62,457 bases of DNA, taken from a virus. Every line of letters starts with the position of its first letter. Within the stretch, counting starts at the first letter, position 1. Of the stretch, positions 38,266 to 46,895 are shown one piece after another. The translations under genes were made by a program, and so were the position numbers. The DNA lies in IMG/VR virus record IMGVR_UViG_3300021468_000003, positions 1-62,457 of that record, one strand, 5' to 3'. Under the pieces are notes generated by a model. The model did not search any database. It saw only the letters and a program-made list of their open reading frames with translations, and had not been told where the DNA came from.

Positions 38266-38623
38266 AGAAAGCCCTCCGGATTTTCTCCAGTGCCCAGAAC
38301 GTGGGAGTGATGCCCGATTCGGGGCATGGGATTACTTCAACGTTATCAATTTTGCGGAGCCCTGTCAAGGACAGGTTTAACCAATTTGCAATGAACGGGA
38401 CGATGGCGTCCCTCGGGAGCTCCATACTGAATATGCCGGACGCCCCCACCCTTCGCCAATATGGGTCGTTTGGGTCAAGGTCGGGGATGGACGAATCAAT
38501 AAGGGCACGGACGACCTTTGAAATGTTCATCCCTGTCAAACGACTCACCTTCTCCAGCTTCATCAACTGCTCCTCCGTAACAGCGAAACTCAAGGTTTTT
38601 GCGTAGTTCTTTTTCTTCTTCAT
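38198..38623 (-). CDS. ribbon-helix-helix DNA-binding protein
   Basis: A 141-residue product. The first 50 residues (AKTLSFAVTEEQLMKLEKVSRLTGMNISKVVRALID) fit a ribbon-helix-helix domain: one strand followed by two helices. The remainder is unassigned (IDNVEVIPCPESGITPTFWALEKI). It overlaps the next regulator by four bases, so two RHH proteins are co-translated. Possible transcription or packaging regulator. Confidence 0.6.
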   Translation of the reverse strand: MKKKKNYAKTLSFAVTEEQLMKLEKVSRLTGMNISKVVRALIDSSIPDLDPNDPYWRRVGASGIFSMELPRDAIVPFIANWLNLSLTGLRKIDNVEVIPCPESGITPTFWALEKIRRAFYDKSVRERTDQHYESQGEAPLT

Positions 38624-39048
38624 AAGTCCTCCTCATAGGAATCAAGGATTTTTTTGTCAAGTTCGTTTATGATGTTTGCTATGTCCTTCGTGAATGCTTT
38701 CTTTTTGGCGGTGATATTAAACACCCTCTCATTGATCGTGAAGTCGAAGTCATGGTGCTTGCTTATGTTTGGGGTGATGGAGACAACTTTCGAGTACTGA
38801 TCTAGGTAGGAGAGAAACTCACCCACGGTGGCACTCTTCTTCAACGCCCACTCCACCTTCACAAGGTTCACCCCAAAAATCTTCCAGATCTTCAACTTCC
38901 AAGCCTCATCCTGCGGATAGCACCCGTTTGCGAGGATTGTTCTCATGAGATCGCTAAGCGAGACATTGTGCCTCTCTGCTTGTTCCTTAAGGGATGTATA
39001 AAGGGTCGCTGGGACCCTCAAAGAAATCTTCCTCTCTCCTCTTCTCAC
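38620..39048 (-). CDS. ribbon-helix-helix DNA-binding protein
   Basis: A 142-residue product with an Arc-like N-terminus (RKISLRVPATLYTSLKEQAERHNVSLSDLMRTILANG). The strand ISLRVP should lie in the DNA major groove. The C-terminal 90 residues are unassigned. It is adjacent to a second RHH gene with little similarity outside the domain. Confidence 0.62.
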   Translation of the reverse strand: MRRGERKISLRVPATLYTSLKEQAERHNVSLSDLMRTILANGCYPQDEAWKLKIWKIFGVNLVKVEWALKKSATVGEFLSYLDQYSKVVSITPNISKHHDFDFTINERVFNITAKKKAFTKDIANIINELDKKILDSYEEDL

Positions 39049-39373
39049 TTTCTCCTCCTCTTAAGTTCTCGTCGATTGTAGCGATGAGGTGCTTGAGGGC
39101 AATCGAGATGTTGAGGCCCTCCCTCGTCAAGCGGTACTTCAACTTCCCTCTGTCGTCACGGAATCTCTCAGATAGGCCGTAAAACTCAAGGTCGTAGGGA
39201 ATGTAGCTGATCCCCATCTCAATGAGTTCCTGGGCAGTCACAGGCTCGTCTGAGATGATGAGGAGCGGGCGCATAAACTTGTCACTTAGCAGCTTCTTGA
39301 GGAAGCGCACACTCTTGTCATCTTTATTCCGCAACCAAATACTTTTTGCCTTCTTTGACTTCAACATGGGCAT
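38987..39373 (-). CDS. hypothetical winged-helix-like protein
   Basis: About 128 residues; the start is uncertain (ATG 39373, ATG 39367 or a later GTG) because the frame overlaps the upstream ATPase gene. The body PLLIISDEPVTAQELIEMGISYIPYDLEFYGLSERFRDDRGKLKY looks like a helix-turn-helix followed by a wing. The C-terminus is charged. Possibly a regulator. Confidence 0.4.
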   Translation of the reverse strand: MPMLKSKKAKSIWLRNKDDKSVRFLKKLLSDKFMRPLLIISDEPVTAQELIEMGISYIPYDLEFYGLSERFRDDRGKLKYRLTREGLNISIALKHLIATIDENLRGGESEKRREEDFFEGPSDPLYIP

Positions 39374-40478
39374 CCCCCAAGTCTGAGAGCAGCTCAAGGA
39401 GTTCTTTGAACTGGTCTCTTGTTATTTCTGTGTGAAAAGTGCGGATGAGGTCTGCAAGAGGGAGGCGCCCTCCCCTTGCGCTCAACAACTGCACTGTCTT
39501 GTATGCGTAATGTGCTAGCTTGTTTGGAGACGAGAGAATGAAGGCGATGCGCATCTTCCTCTCGATTCCATCAAACATCTCCACAGAGGTCTCAATGTCG
39601 CTGACGTCCACAACCAACCTCTTGTCTGCGAGAGCTAGCAGAGCTGCAATCTTGAGAACGTGGGTCTTGACTTTGCGCTCCTGATAGGCGACGAGGCGGT
39701 GGTCCTGGGAGGCGTCAATCTCCTGTGAGATGTACCAATCCCTATAGAAGTCCTCTGCTGTCCTGCTTATCTCGATCTCGTTGTAAAGCTCCCCCATCCA
39801 CAACAGGTGCTCGATGAGCCTTTCCCTCGCTTTGAGCTGTGCGTCTGTAAGGGAGGGCGAGGGCTCCTTTCCTCGTTTCTTGTCCTCGTAGATAATGATC
39901 GTGCGGGCAAGGAAGCCGGTGGAGTTCATGTCAGAGACTACGTTTTCCCCAAACCACTCAGGCACGGCTGCTCCAATCAAGTTGAAATAGGGGTTCGTGA
40001 CCTCGAAGACTCCAGCGTTCTTTGTCTTGTAAATGAGGACGTCGTCCTTGTCCCAGATGTTCACGAGGAACTTCACCATGTCCACGCCAGAGGCGAGGAG
40101 CACGTTTAGTTCAGAGGCGACGTATGTGATGGAGGAGTGCCTGAACATCTTCCCCTTGACCTCGATCTGTTTTTCAAGCTCACACATCTCCATTATTATC
40201 TTTTCCTTAAGGACTGAGTCCTCGAAGACATTGTATCCCGCTTCCTTGAGGAGCCTCATCCCGATGGAGAGGGATGTGGACTTCGCACAGACACCTGGAG
40301 GCGCCACGAGGACGACGTACAAGTTGAGGAAGAGCTTGAAGAACCCTCGGTCGATCCACAACCGCTTCTCTGCTGCGCCCGCAAGGGTGGACATTGCCAC
40401 CCAGAGGTGCATGACCTCCGGCGTCTCGTTTCCTTCTGTATAAAAAAGGTAGTCTTCTACAAACTTCGGGTATTTCAT
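39324..40478 (-). CDS. DUF3987-like P-loop ATPase
   Basis: A 384-residue product. The beginning FVEDYLFYTEGNETPEVMHLWVAMSTLAGA and the degenerate Walker A (VVLVAPPGVCAKSTSLSIG), followed by FNLIGAAVPEWF and MNSTGFLARTIIIYEDKK, match the DUF3987 / phage replicative helicase-like family. It overlaps the polymerase gene by four bases. A role in loading or powering replication is inferred. The C-terminal 80 residues look like a winged helix. Confidence 0.62.
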   Translation of the reverse strand: MKYPKFVEDYLFYTEGNETPEVMHLWVAMSTLAGAAEKRLWIDRGFFKLFLNLYVVLVAPPGVCAKSTSLSIGMRLLKEAGYNVFEDSVLKEKIIMEMCELEKQIEVKGKMFRHSSITYVASELNVLLASGVDMVKFLVNIWDKDDVLIYKTKNAGVFEVTNPYFNLIGAAVPEWFGENVVSDMNSTGFLARTIIIYEDKKRGKEPSPSLTDAQLKARERLIEHLLWMGELYNEIEISRTAEDFYRDWYISQEIDASQDHRLVAYQERKVKTHVLKIAALLALADKRLVVDVSDIETSVEMFDGIERKMRIAFILSSPNKLAHYAYKTVQLLSARGGRLPLADLIRTFHTEITRDQFKELLELLSDLGDAHVEVKEGKKYLVAE

Positions 40479-42793
40479 ACCTTGAGCTCATTGTAGACTT
40501 TTTCTATATCGTTCAAGTCTTTGACCTCTTTGAGTGTACCCCAGGAGTAGCCGAGCTCGAAATCGAGGGGTACTACGAATGTGAGGCCGTTGACTGTTAT
40601 AGGGACTTCAACCAGCTTCTTCATTGCATACATGCACTTTATGATGGTTTCAAGGTCATCGTCTACTTGGCAGAGGATGGAGTCGTAGACTGAGAGACGA
40701 AACTCCCAGGAAGGGAGATCCTCTTCGTAAATGCGTATCAACCCCTCGTTGAGGTAGTCCGCAGCAGTGGACTGGGGTTCTGCTGCGATGGCCTCACGGA
40801 ACGTTTTGTCGTTGAGGGGCCCGAAGAACTGGATTACTCTGCCAAAGACAGTGCGGATCACCCTTTCCCTCTTGACTTGCCTCTCTACCCGCTGCTGCCA
40901 CTCCCTCAGACCAGGCCGAATCTCGTAGTACCTTGCTTGGAGCTCCGCAGCTTCTCTTTCGGAGCAACCGAGGATAGCAGCCATTAGGCGCTTCCCTAGG
41001 CGGTAATGTGTGCCGTGCGCTATGCGTTTCGCTGTGTAGCGGTGGGTGGCTTTATCAACTTTGTCGTAAGGGATATGGAAGAGGAGTGCCGCTGTCTCTG
41101 TGTGAAGGTCTGTCTCATCAAACTTTCGCAACCATTCCTCATTACCGCTAAGCGCAGCGACAATGCGGGCCTCCACTTGGGAGAGGTCGGCCTGAATGAA
41201 AATTTTGCCCTCATCAGCCTTGTAGAAGGTGCGAGTTTCTTTAGGGATGTTTAGCAAGTTTTTCCCTGAGCCTGTGATGCTTTCTGAGGACGCAAACCTG
41301 CCGGTGTAAGTGCCGTGGATCTTCAGTGCTGTTCGTATCCTTATGTCGGGGTCGTACTTGAGGTTGTAGAAGTCTCGCTTCTTCTTTGTTTCCCTGAGCT
41401 TTCTTATGAGACCAATGTGCAGCTTGAAGGGTGTCGGCATCCTCTCCAACTTCTGGAGCTTCTCATCATTTGTCGTAACCTTCCCATGTTTCTTTTGCAC
41501 GGGGAGCTGCCAGTCCTTGTAGATGAGCTTCTTGAGCTGAACGTGAGAATTTGTGTTGACATCGCCTATTGTTTGCTCCTTGATTGTTTCAAGGACTTCG
41601 ATTGCCCGCTCATTTTTCTTGCGGAACTCTTCAATGGCGTACAGATCGAGTTTTGTGCCCCGAACCATAGCGAAGAGGCAGGGGCGGATGAGGGACATCA
41701 TGCGGTTGTAAGCCTTGCGGGTGCCCCACTCATCTATCTCTCGCTGTTGAACTTCCATTATCTCGTATGTCAAGCAGCAGTCCTTCCCGCAGTAGATGTA
41801 GAGGGAGTCCCAGTCGACGGCGCCCCTCTTCACATCTTTCAGATAGTCCTTGACATCTTCGCCTTCCTTCAGGTCCTTCCAGTAGGGCTCGTTTGTGTAG
41901 ATGGAGGCGCAGAACGCTAGGGACTTGAGGAGCGTAGGGTAGATTGCGTGCTGGGCCAGCATGGTGTCGCAGTAGATGTTATTGTTGAGGATTTTGTAGT
42001 AGTAAGCGTTGTGCATACAGTCAAAGAGGGCGTTGTGGAAGACCTTGGGTGTGGAGGAGGCACAGAAGCGGGAGAGTTGGCGGAGGACAATCGGGTGGCG
42101 GAGGAGCTCCTTGGAAAGAACAAAGGCTTCTTTCTTGGAGGTCGCCATGCCATAGGCAACCATCACCGGCCCAGTTGTCTCGATGTCGCACACCACAGAA
42201 GAGGGGTAGTCTGTGAGGTTGTGAAGGAGTTTCAGAGCCTCGGTCTCGTTCGTAACAGTGCGAATGTTGCGCTCAGGATAAAGAATCTCTGGGAATTTGG
42301 ACTCACGGGCAGCCTTCTTCAAATCAAGGATGCAGATAGGCTCGAAGCGTCCGTTCCCCCTTATGATGTTCCCTGGGTGGATGATGGGGAGGACTTTGAG
42401 ACCTGGGACGAGGGTGCAAGGGAGGATGGCACCACGATACTTCGTAATTTGGGGACGGTTTGTGAGGACGTTCAGCGCCTTTGCACCTACAGCGATGACA
42501 AGGTTGAGACCTTCGGCCTTCAGTCGCTCCAGGTCCTCGGCTAGTTGCCTCCGGCCTTCAGCAATCACTTCCTGGGACAGGGTGTCATATCTGTTCTTGA
42601 ACGGACGCTTGTGGACAGTGTTCGTCACGAAGCACTCATGCCACTTGAGGCCAGCGAAACGGAACCACTTCCGAAGAATCTGTCCCTCGTACCCAATGAA
42701 AGGCTTGCCCCTGCGGTCTTCCTCTTCCCCAGGCGCCTCGCCGACGACGCAAATCTTAGCTGGGTTTTGTGGGACCTGTTGGATTAGGCGCAT
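40475..42793 (-). CDS. uracil-DNA glycosylase / DNA polymerase A fusion
   Basis: A 772-residue fusion. Residues 1-170 are a family 4/5-type uracil-DNA glycosylase (GEAPGEEEDRRGKPFIGYEG at 18-37; TNTVHKRP; IIHPGN). Residues 195-345 are a 3'-5' exonuclease (DIETTG 203-208; FHNALFD; YCGKD). Residues 370-772 are a family A polymerase: TGRF (497-500), motif A ADLSQVEARI (535-544), motif B RYTAKRIAHGTHYRLG (585-600) and motif C SVYDSIL (701-707). Motif C departs from the usual VHDE in two positions. ATG 42793 overlaps the methyltransferase stop. Confidence 0.85.
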   Translation of the reverse strand: MRLIQQVPQNPAKICVVGEAPGEEEDRRGKPFIGYEGQILRKWFRFAGLKWHECFVTNTVHKRPFKNRYDTLSQEVIAEGRRQLAEDLERLKAEGLNLVIAVGAKALNVLTNRPQITKYRGAILPCTLVPGLKVLPIIHPGNIIRGNGRFEPICILDLKKAARESKFPEILYPERNIRTVTNETEALKLLHNLTDYPSSVVCDIETTGPVMVAYGMATSKKEAFVLSKELLRHPIVLRQLSRFCASSTPKVFHNALFDCMHNAYYYKILNNNIYCDTMLAQHAIYPTLLKSLAFCASIYTNEPYWKDLKEGEDVKDYLKDVKRGAVDWDSLYIYCGKDCCLTYEIMEVQQREIDEWGTRKAYNRMMSLIRPCLFAMVRGTKLDLYAIEEFRKKNERAIEVLETIKEQTIGDVNTNSHVQLKKLIYKDWQLPVQKKHGKVTTNDEKLQKLERMPTPFKLHIGLIRKLRETKKKRDFYNLKYDPDIRIRTALKIHGTYTGRFASSESITGSGKNLLNIPKETRTFYKADEGKIFIQADLSQVEARIVAALSGNEEWLRKFDETDLHTETAALLFHIPYDKVDKATHRYTAKRIAHGTHYRLGKRLMAAILGCSEREAAELQARYYEIRPGLREWQQRVERQVKRERVIRTVFGRVIQFFGPLNDKTFREAIAAEPQSTAADYLNEGLIRIYEEDLPSWEFRLSVYDSILCQVDDDLETIIKCMYAMKKLVEVPITVNGLTFVVPLDFELGYSWGTLKEVKDLNDIEKVYNELKV

Positions 42794-44058
42794 TTTTTCT
42801 CCTCGATGTAAGCAATTGTTGCTGAGATGCTTTTGTTGTAATGACGTTCGAGCTTTTCGCAGCCGATGAACTGCCTGTTGGTGTCGTAACACGCTCGGAT
42901 AGTGGAGCCACTCCCGCAGAAGACGTCGAGGACGGTGTCGCCTGGGGAGGAGAATGTCTGGATAATGTCGATGATGAGGGCCTCCGGCTTTTGAGCAGCG
43001 TGAAAGCGCTTGCCTGCTGGAGGAGGTGGGTAGGTGAAGATGTTGGAACGGCCTTGTTTGGTGAGACGGGCGTCAGGGGTAGTGTATGCGTACAGGGCGA
43101 TTTCGGCGGCACACCCGACACGGAGGGTTGATTGAATTGACCGCCCCGTTGCCCCCGATTTGACCCATATCAACGGCACCCTTGGAACGTAGAACCCTGC
43201 ACGTTCAGCCATGACACACACGGCCTCATACAATTGATATGACGTCCACAAAACCATGTACCGCCCGTCACGAAGGACACGGCGGAAATGGGGCATACAT
43301 GCCTTCAGCAGGGCGACGATGTCAGCCTGCTCGTCTTCGTACGCTTCCTCCGGAGAGGCGACAACATCATCCAAGTTGATGCCATACGGTGGATCAGTGA
43401 GTACTAGATCCACCGAGGCATCGTCGAGGGTGGAGAGGAAGGAGACGGCATCCCCTAGGCGATAGTTCGCCAGAAGGCCCTCGAAGTCAATTTTAGCTTT
43501 CGCAGCCTTCGCCTTCTCAACTGCACCGAGTATCTTCTTTTTTTCTTCAGCATCCATCCTGCGAACAGCTTCACTCACGGAGGTTGCGTCCTTAACAAGC
43601 TCCTCGTTGTCAGCGATCTTCAGGAGCCGACTAACCATAGCAGGGTCTTTGCCCAGGAGTTTCGCTGTGTCCTTCACAGTCCAACCGCCAGTGTGTCCTG
43701 GGACGGGGCGCCCCTTCTCTTCGACGCCCCTCTCATGGATAGCTTTGACCAACCGAGCGATTTCGACGGGCTTCAGGTCCGAGCGTTGGATGTTCTCTTC
43801 GAGCTGGGCCACGAGGTCGTCGATGCCCTCCCTCAAGATGAAGTGTTTTCCCTCCTCCAGGTAGGTTAGTCCGAGGTACTCGGTGAGGGCAATGAAGCGA
43901 CTGCGGCCCGCTCTCACAATGTAGGAGTCCCCGACTTTCTCCACAAGGATTGGCTGTAAAAGCCCGACGTTCTTGATGGAGAGGGCCAGGTCTCCAATTC
44001 CTTCTCGCTCTTCCCTGAAGTCGCTTTCGAAGATAAATTGCTCAGCTGGTACACGCAT
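42784..44058 (-). CDS. ParB-like nuclease domain fused to DNA methyltransferase
   Basis: A 424-residue product. Residues 1-195 resemble ParB/Spo0J: LALSIKNVGLLQPILVE, VRAGRSRFIAL, and an HTH (GWTVKDTAKLLGKDPAMVSRLLKIAD). Residues 200-420 form an N6-adenine/N4-cytosine methyltransferase with DPPYG (222-226, catalytic) and FCGSGST (380-386, AdoMet binding). Such fusions are frequent in phages and prophages. It may protect DNA from restriction or mark it. It lies between Sak4-type recombination genes and the polymerase. Confidence 0.82.
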   Translation of the reverse strand: MRVPAEQFIFESDFREEREGIGDLALSIKNVGLLQPILVEKVGDSYIVRAGRSRFIALTEYLGLTYLEEGKHFILREGIDDLVAQLEENIQRSDLKPVEIARLVKAIHERGVEEKGRPVPGHTGGWTVKDTAKLLGKDPAMVSRLLKIADNEELVKDATSVSEAVRRMDAEEKKKILGAVEKAKAAKAKIDFEGLLANYRLGDAVSFLSTLDDASVDLVLTDPPYGINLDDVVASPEEAYEDEQADIVALLKACMPHFRRVLRDGRYMVLWTSYQLYEAVCVMAERAGFYVPRVPLIWVKSGATGRSIQSTLRVGCAAEIALYAYTTPDARLTKQGRSNIFTYPPPPAGKRFHAAQKPEALIIDIIQTFSSPGDTVLDVFCGSGSTIRACYDTNRQFIGCEKLERHYNKSISATIAYIEEKKCA

Positions 44059-44062
44059 CTCC

Positions 44063-44428
44063 TTACTCCATCGCCGTCAAGTTCTTAATTTCGTTGCGCA
44101 TTTCCCCTTCGTACTCTCGCTGGCGGACGTCGAGGATAGCCTCGAGCCCCTCGAAGTCCTGGGTGTCAAGCTGCTTGCCACTTTCAATGCCTGCGGCTTC
44201 GGCGTACTGCTTCACTTTCCAGGTGACGGAGAGGACGACGTTGTCAAAAAGTTTTCGTCCTTCGTACTCACCCTCGATGACAACCCACTCCATCTTGAGC
44301 ATCGGCTTCCCTGTGGTGCTTTCCACGAGGGTGCATTTGTCTAACCGAGCAGGATATTGTCCTGCTGGAAGGGGATCGAAACCGCTTTGGACTTCGGCTA
44401 AATCGTAGTCTAAGTTGATAATAGTCAT
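44063..44428 (-). CDS. DUF669-like single-strand-annealing accessory protein
   Basis: A 121-residue product with the DUF669 pattern: FDPLPAGQYPARLDKCTLVESTTGKPMLKMEWVVIEGEYEGRKLFDNVVLS. These proteins usually sit beside Sak4-type ATPases and are thought to bind single-stranded DNA. The Sak4-like gene is directly upstream. The ribosome site is AGGAGG. Good family match, function inferred. Confidence 0.65.
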   Translation of the reverse strand: MTIINLDYDLAEVQSGFDPLPAGQYPARLDKCTLVESTTGKPMLKMEWVVIEGEYEGRKLFDNVVLSVTWKVKQYAEAAGIESGKQLDTQDFEGLEAILDVRQREYEGEMRNEIKNLTAME

Positions 44429-44443
44429 AACTGGCCTCCTTTC

Positions 44444-45250
44444 TTACGCCTCCGGCGGCGTCCATGTTGGTTCAGGAAGCTCCCTGCCGAGGGAGGCTTC
44501 CAGATAAGGTTTCATTTTCTCATACGTCGGATTTTCAATGTCAGGTAAGAGCGCCTGGGAGCCTGTGGCGGTGCGTGGGTCTGGGATGCTGCGGAGAACC
44601 CTCGTGACTTTTGGTTTGTTGCGGGTGCCGCTGACCCTCGTCTCCAAGCGCAAGTACTCATTCACCATCGAAGGGATGCGGTCCTTGGATTGGCCAGGGA
44701 CGAGGAGCTGCCTCACAAACTCCCCCGTGACCTCATCCTTTGATGTGTACTCATGTCCGATGATGATAACGTTGCACTTCGCTCCCTTGGATTTGAGGGT
44801 AAGGATGAGGGAGAGCATCTCATTGAGGAAGACACCCCAGTCTTGGATCTGGAGCTGCTCCCTCCCCACCTTTCGACGGACGTAGTCCAAGAGGAACTCC
44901 GACGCCCTTGAAGTGTTGTCGAGGATGAGCGTGGAGTCCTTGGGCATCCGCAAGGCAAGGCGTTCGACAAGTTTCTTCACCTTGAGCCAGGCAGATTGCT
45001 TGATGAAGGCTTTCCCACAGATTTGGACGAAGTCCTCATCTTCCGTTGGCCCTTCGTCTATCTGGATGACGTCGAAATCAAAGTCCAAGTCGTACTTCGC
45101 CCGAAGGGACTTGACACTCTTGAGCCCGTCGTCCAGGTCGATGAAGAAGGGCTGTGGGAACTGTGAGGCAAGGACGGTCTTCCCTACCTTTGGTGGGCCC
45201 CACAACACTACAATGTACCGTTCAAACTTCATTTCACTCAGTTTCGCCAT
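44444..45250 (-). CDS. Sak4-like RecA-fold ATPase
   Basis: A 268-residue product. ATG 45250 follows GGGAGGAAGAAG. Walker A WGPPKVGKTVLA (near 16-27), a Walker B-like DSTLILDNTS (near 105-114), and ATPase-sensor phrases (NVIIIGHEYTSKDE; RIPSMVNEYLRLE) fit the AAA_24/Sak4 single-strand annealing family. It is predicted to drive phage recombination with the DUF669-like partner. It overlaps the zinc-ribbon gene. Confidence 0.72.
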   Translation of the reverse strand: MAKLSEMKFERYIVVLWGPPKVGKTVLASQFPQPFFIDLDDGLKSVKSLRAKYDLDFDFDVIQIDEGPTEDEDFVQICGKAFIKQSAWLKVKKLVERLALRMPKDSTLILDNTSRASEFLLDYVRRKVGREQLQIQDWGVFLNEMLSLILTLKSKGAKCNVIIIGHEYTSKDEVTGEFVRQLLVPGQSKDRIPSMVNEYLRLETRVSGTRNKPKVTRVLRSIPDPRTATGSQALLPDIENPTYEKMKPYLEASLGRELPEPTWTPPEA

Positions 45251-45431
45251 CTTCTTCCTCCCCTCTGACAAAGATGGTGTCGCCCTCGTAAGCGAAGGAG
45301 ACGGCGGCGACCTCTCGGCCACACTCCCTACAGACATAGACCTTCGTCTGCGTGGGGAAGCTCCCGTTCTTCCCTTCAAACACGATTTTCTTCCGCTTTA
45401 CATACATGCTTCCTCCGCAGACGCAAATCAC
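45234..45431 (-). CDS. small zinc-ribbon protein
   Basis: A 65-residue product with GTG start overlapping the previous stop (GTGA). CVCGG at the start and CRECGRE in the middle form a YgiT-type zinc ribbon. An internal ATG (MYVKRKK) behind GGAGGAAGC could give a 57-residue form lacking the first pair. That ATG lies within a CATACATGC motif (45,401-45,409, complement). Confidence 0.55.
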   Translation of the reverse strand: MICVCGGSMYVKRKKIVFEGKNGSFPTQTKVYVCRECGREVAAVSFAYEGDTIFVRGEEEDGETE

Positions 45432-46192
45432 CAGTCCAGCTCCTTCTGCTCACGAGAGATGTTGTAGCACCTATCAATGATTAGTTGCTTTTGAGAGGGG
45501 TCGGCCTTACACAAAGGCGTGTATGGGCAGTCCCTCCCAAAGGCTTTGCACGCAAAAGGGGACTTGGGAAAGACCCCTTTCGTGGTGCACAGTGTGTAGA
45601 AGGAGAGGAGGAGCTTTGTCTCCTGTCTCCATCTCTTTAACTCATCCAAGGTAAATGTAATGAGGTAGCGGTTGACCTCCAAGCGGTGGGGGTCGAGGGA
45701 GTTGATAAGGATGCCCGCTACCTCGGAGAAGTAGACCTTCGCTCCGGCCCAGTACGAGATGAACTGATCGTTTGGTTTGAATTGGAGGTAGTAGGGCTTC
45801 GTTGTCTTGTGCTCGACGACGTAGAGCTCCCCATTTACCTTCGCAATCCCATCGAACCGCCCCCTCCACTCATGCCTGCCGATCTTGAAGGTGAAGTCTT
45901 TTTCGGCGACGAGGAGTTTGGGTGGCTTCGAGGCGACATACATGTTCAGCAGGGTGATCGCATTGATTCGGTTCTTCACCCCGTGCTGAGGAAACTCCAT
46001 GTCCTGCAAAAAAGCAAGGGCCTCTTCCTTCCCCTCCTTATGGAACTTTTCTATCGCTTTATGGATAGCCGTTCCGAAGAGCAAATCTGGATTCTTCCCA
46101 CCTCCCTTCAACACCAAGCCGAGGTCATACGCATAGTGTGCTCGTGCGAAACACAGCTTCATCTCTGCGAGGAAAGAGGAGCGAACGATCAC
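45428..46192 (-). CDS. PD-(D/E)XK nuclease, RecB/Cas4-like
   Basis: A 254-residue product. Motifs: FGTAIHKAIEKFH (His of the family), GRFDGIAKVNGELYVVEHKTTK (catalytic D and ExK) and the helix QFISYWAGAKVYF. The C-terminal cysteines (CKAFGRDCPYTPLC), together with the N-terminal CFARAHY, could bind an iron-sulfur cluster as in Cas4/AddB-type nucleases. It overlaps its neighbours by four bases. Likely an exonuclease of the recombination module. Confidence 0.78.
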   Translation of the reverse strand: MIVRSSFLAEMKLCFARAHYAYDLGLVLKGGGKNPDLLFGTAIHKAIEKFHKEGKEEALAFLQDMEFPQHGVKNRINAITLLNMYVASKPPKLLVAEKDFTFKIGRHEWRGRFDGIAKVNGELYVVEHKTTKPYYLQFKPNDQFISYWAGAKVYFSEVAGILINSLDPHRLEVNRYLITFTLDELKRWRQETKLLLSFYTLCTTKGVFPKSPFACKAFGRDCPYTPLCKADPSQKQLIIDRCYNISREQKELDW

Positions 46193-46395
46193 TCGGAGCC
46201 TCCGGCGAGGAGTTTCTTGAACAGCTCCTCGTTCTCTTTCTTCTTCTTTGACGAAACCTTGCGTTTGCGCAACGCCTTCTTCGTCTTCGCCTCCAAGGCT
46301 CGGAGCTGCTCCTCGTTGAGGGTACGCACGATTTCCTCAATGTCAGCATCTGTCATCTCATGCAAGGGCTTCTTCAGCAGGTCTTCGAACTTCAT
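46189..46395 (-). CDS. small Lys-rich protein
   Basis: A 68-residue product, helical, with an acidic first half (MTDADIEEIVRTLNEEQLRALE) and a strongly basic second half (KKALRKRKVSSKKKKENEELFKK). It overlaps the neighbouring genes by four bases on each side. DNA or RNA binding is plausible from charge. Function unknown. Confidence 0.5.
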   Translation of the reverse strand: MKFEDLLKKPLHEMTDADIEEIVRTLNEEQLRALEAKTKKALRKRKVSSKKKKENEELFKKLLAGGSE

Positions 46396-46772
46396 GACAG
46401 CAGCTCAACCACCTTGCCGAATTTGCCTGCGACGAAGGCTTTCTGCACTTCACTCATCAGGTCGGGGTTCTCCAAGAGGGAGTCACGGTTGTCCATGATG
46501 AGCTGGAGCGCCTGAGCCTTTGTGGATGTGCGGGCACCTTGGCCTGGGCGGTACGCAGCGACTGCGGCGTCAACTTCTTCTCTGTCCTTCCCCTGCTTGA
46601 AGGCTTCACGGGCGATGGCCTGTTGCTTGACTCGGAGAGCAGAATTGATGAGGTAGAGGACGCCCTGTGGGGTGTAGACCTCGATGGCCTCCTCGACATC
46701 CTTGGGCATTACCAAAGTAAATTCCCATTCGTTTCCGTCCTTTGTCTTGACGATTCCTGTTTCAGTACGCAT
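46392..46772 (-). CDS. hypothetical phage protein after the repeat array
   Basis: A 126-residue product, first gene downstream of the array, preceded by AAAGGAGGATTTTT. It is mixed alpha/beta with WEFTLVMPKDVEEAIEVYTPQGVLYLINSALRVKQQAIAREAF. A related layout is common in phage replication modules. Function unknown. Its transcript may begin upstream of, within or after the array. Confidence 0.5.
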   Translation of the reverse strand: MRTETGIVKTKDGNEWEFTLVMPKDVEEAIEVYTPQGVLYLINSALRVKQQAIAREAFKQGKDREEVDAAVAAYRPGQGARTSTKAQALQLIMDNRDSLLENPDLMSEVQKAFVAGKFGKVVELLS

Positions 46773-46830
46773 AAAAATCCTCCTTTAAGATTTGATTTTG
46801 GGGGTTCTCCCCGTTCCGAATTGTTAACGG

Positions 46831-46858
46831 TGAGAGGGTGGGCGTTCGCACCCTCTCA
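46831..46858. repeat. 10-bp perfect hairpin at the downstream edge of the array
   Basis: TGAGAGGGTG and CACCCTCTCA pair perfectly around the 8-base loop GGCGTTCG. It lies 37 bases from the last repeat core of the array, on the side of the next leftward gene. Could terminate or stabilise a transcript of the array. No T-run follows on either strand. Confidence 0.55.
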
Positions 46859-46895
46859 GGAGCGCTCCAACACAATGGGGGTTCTTTGTTTTTAA

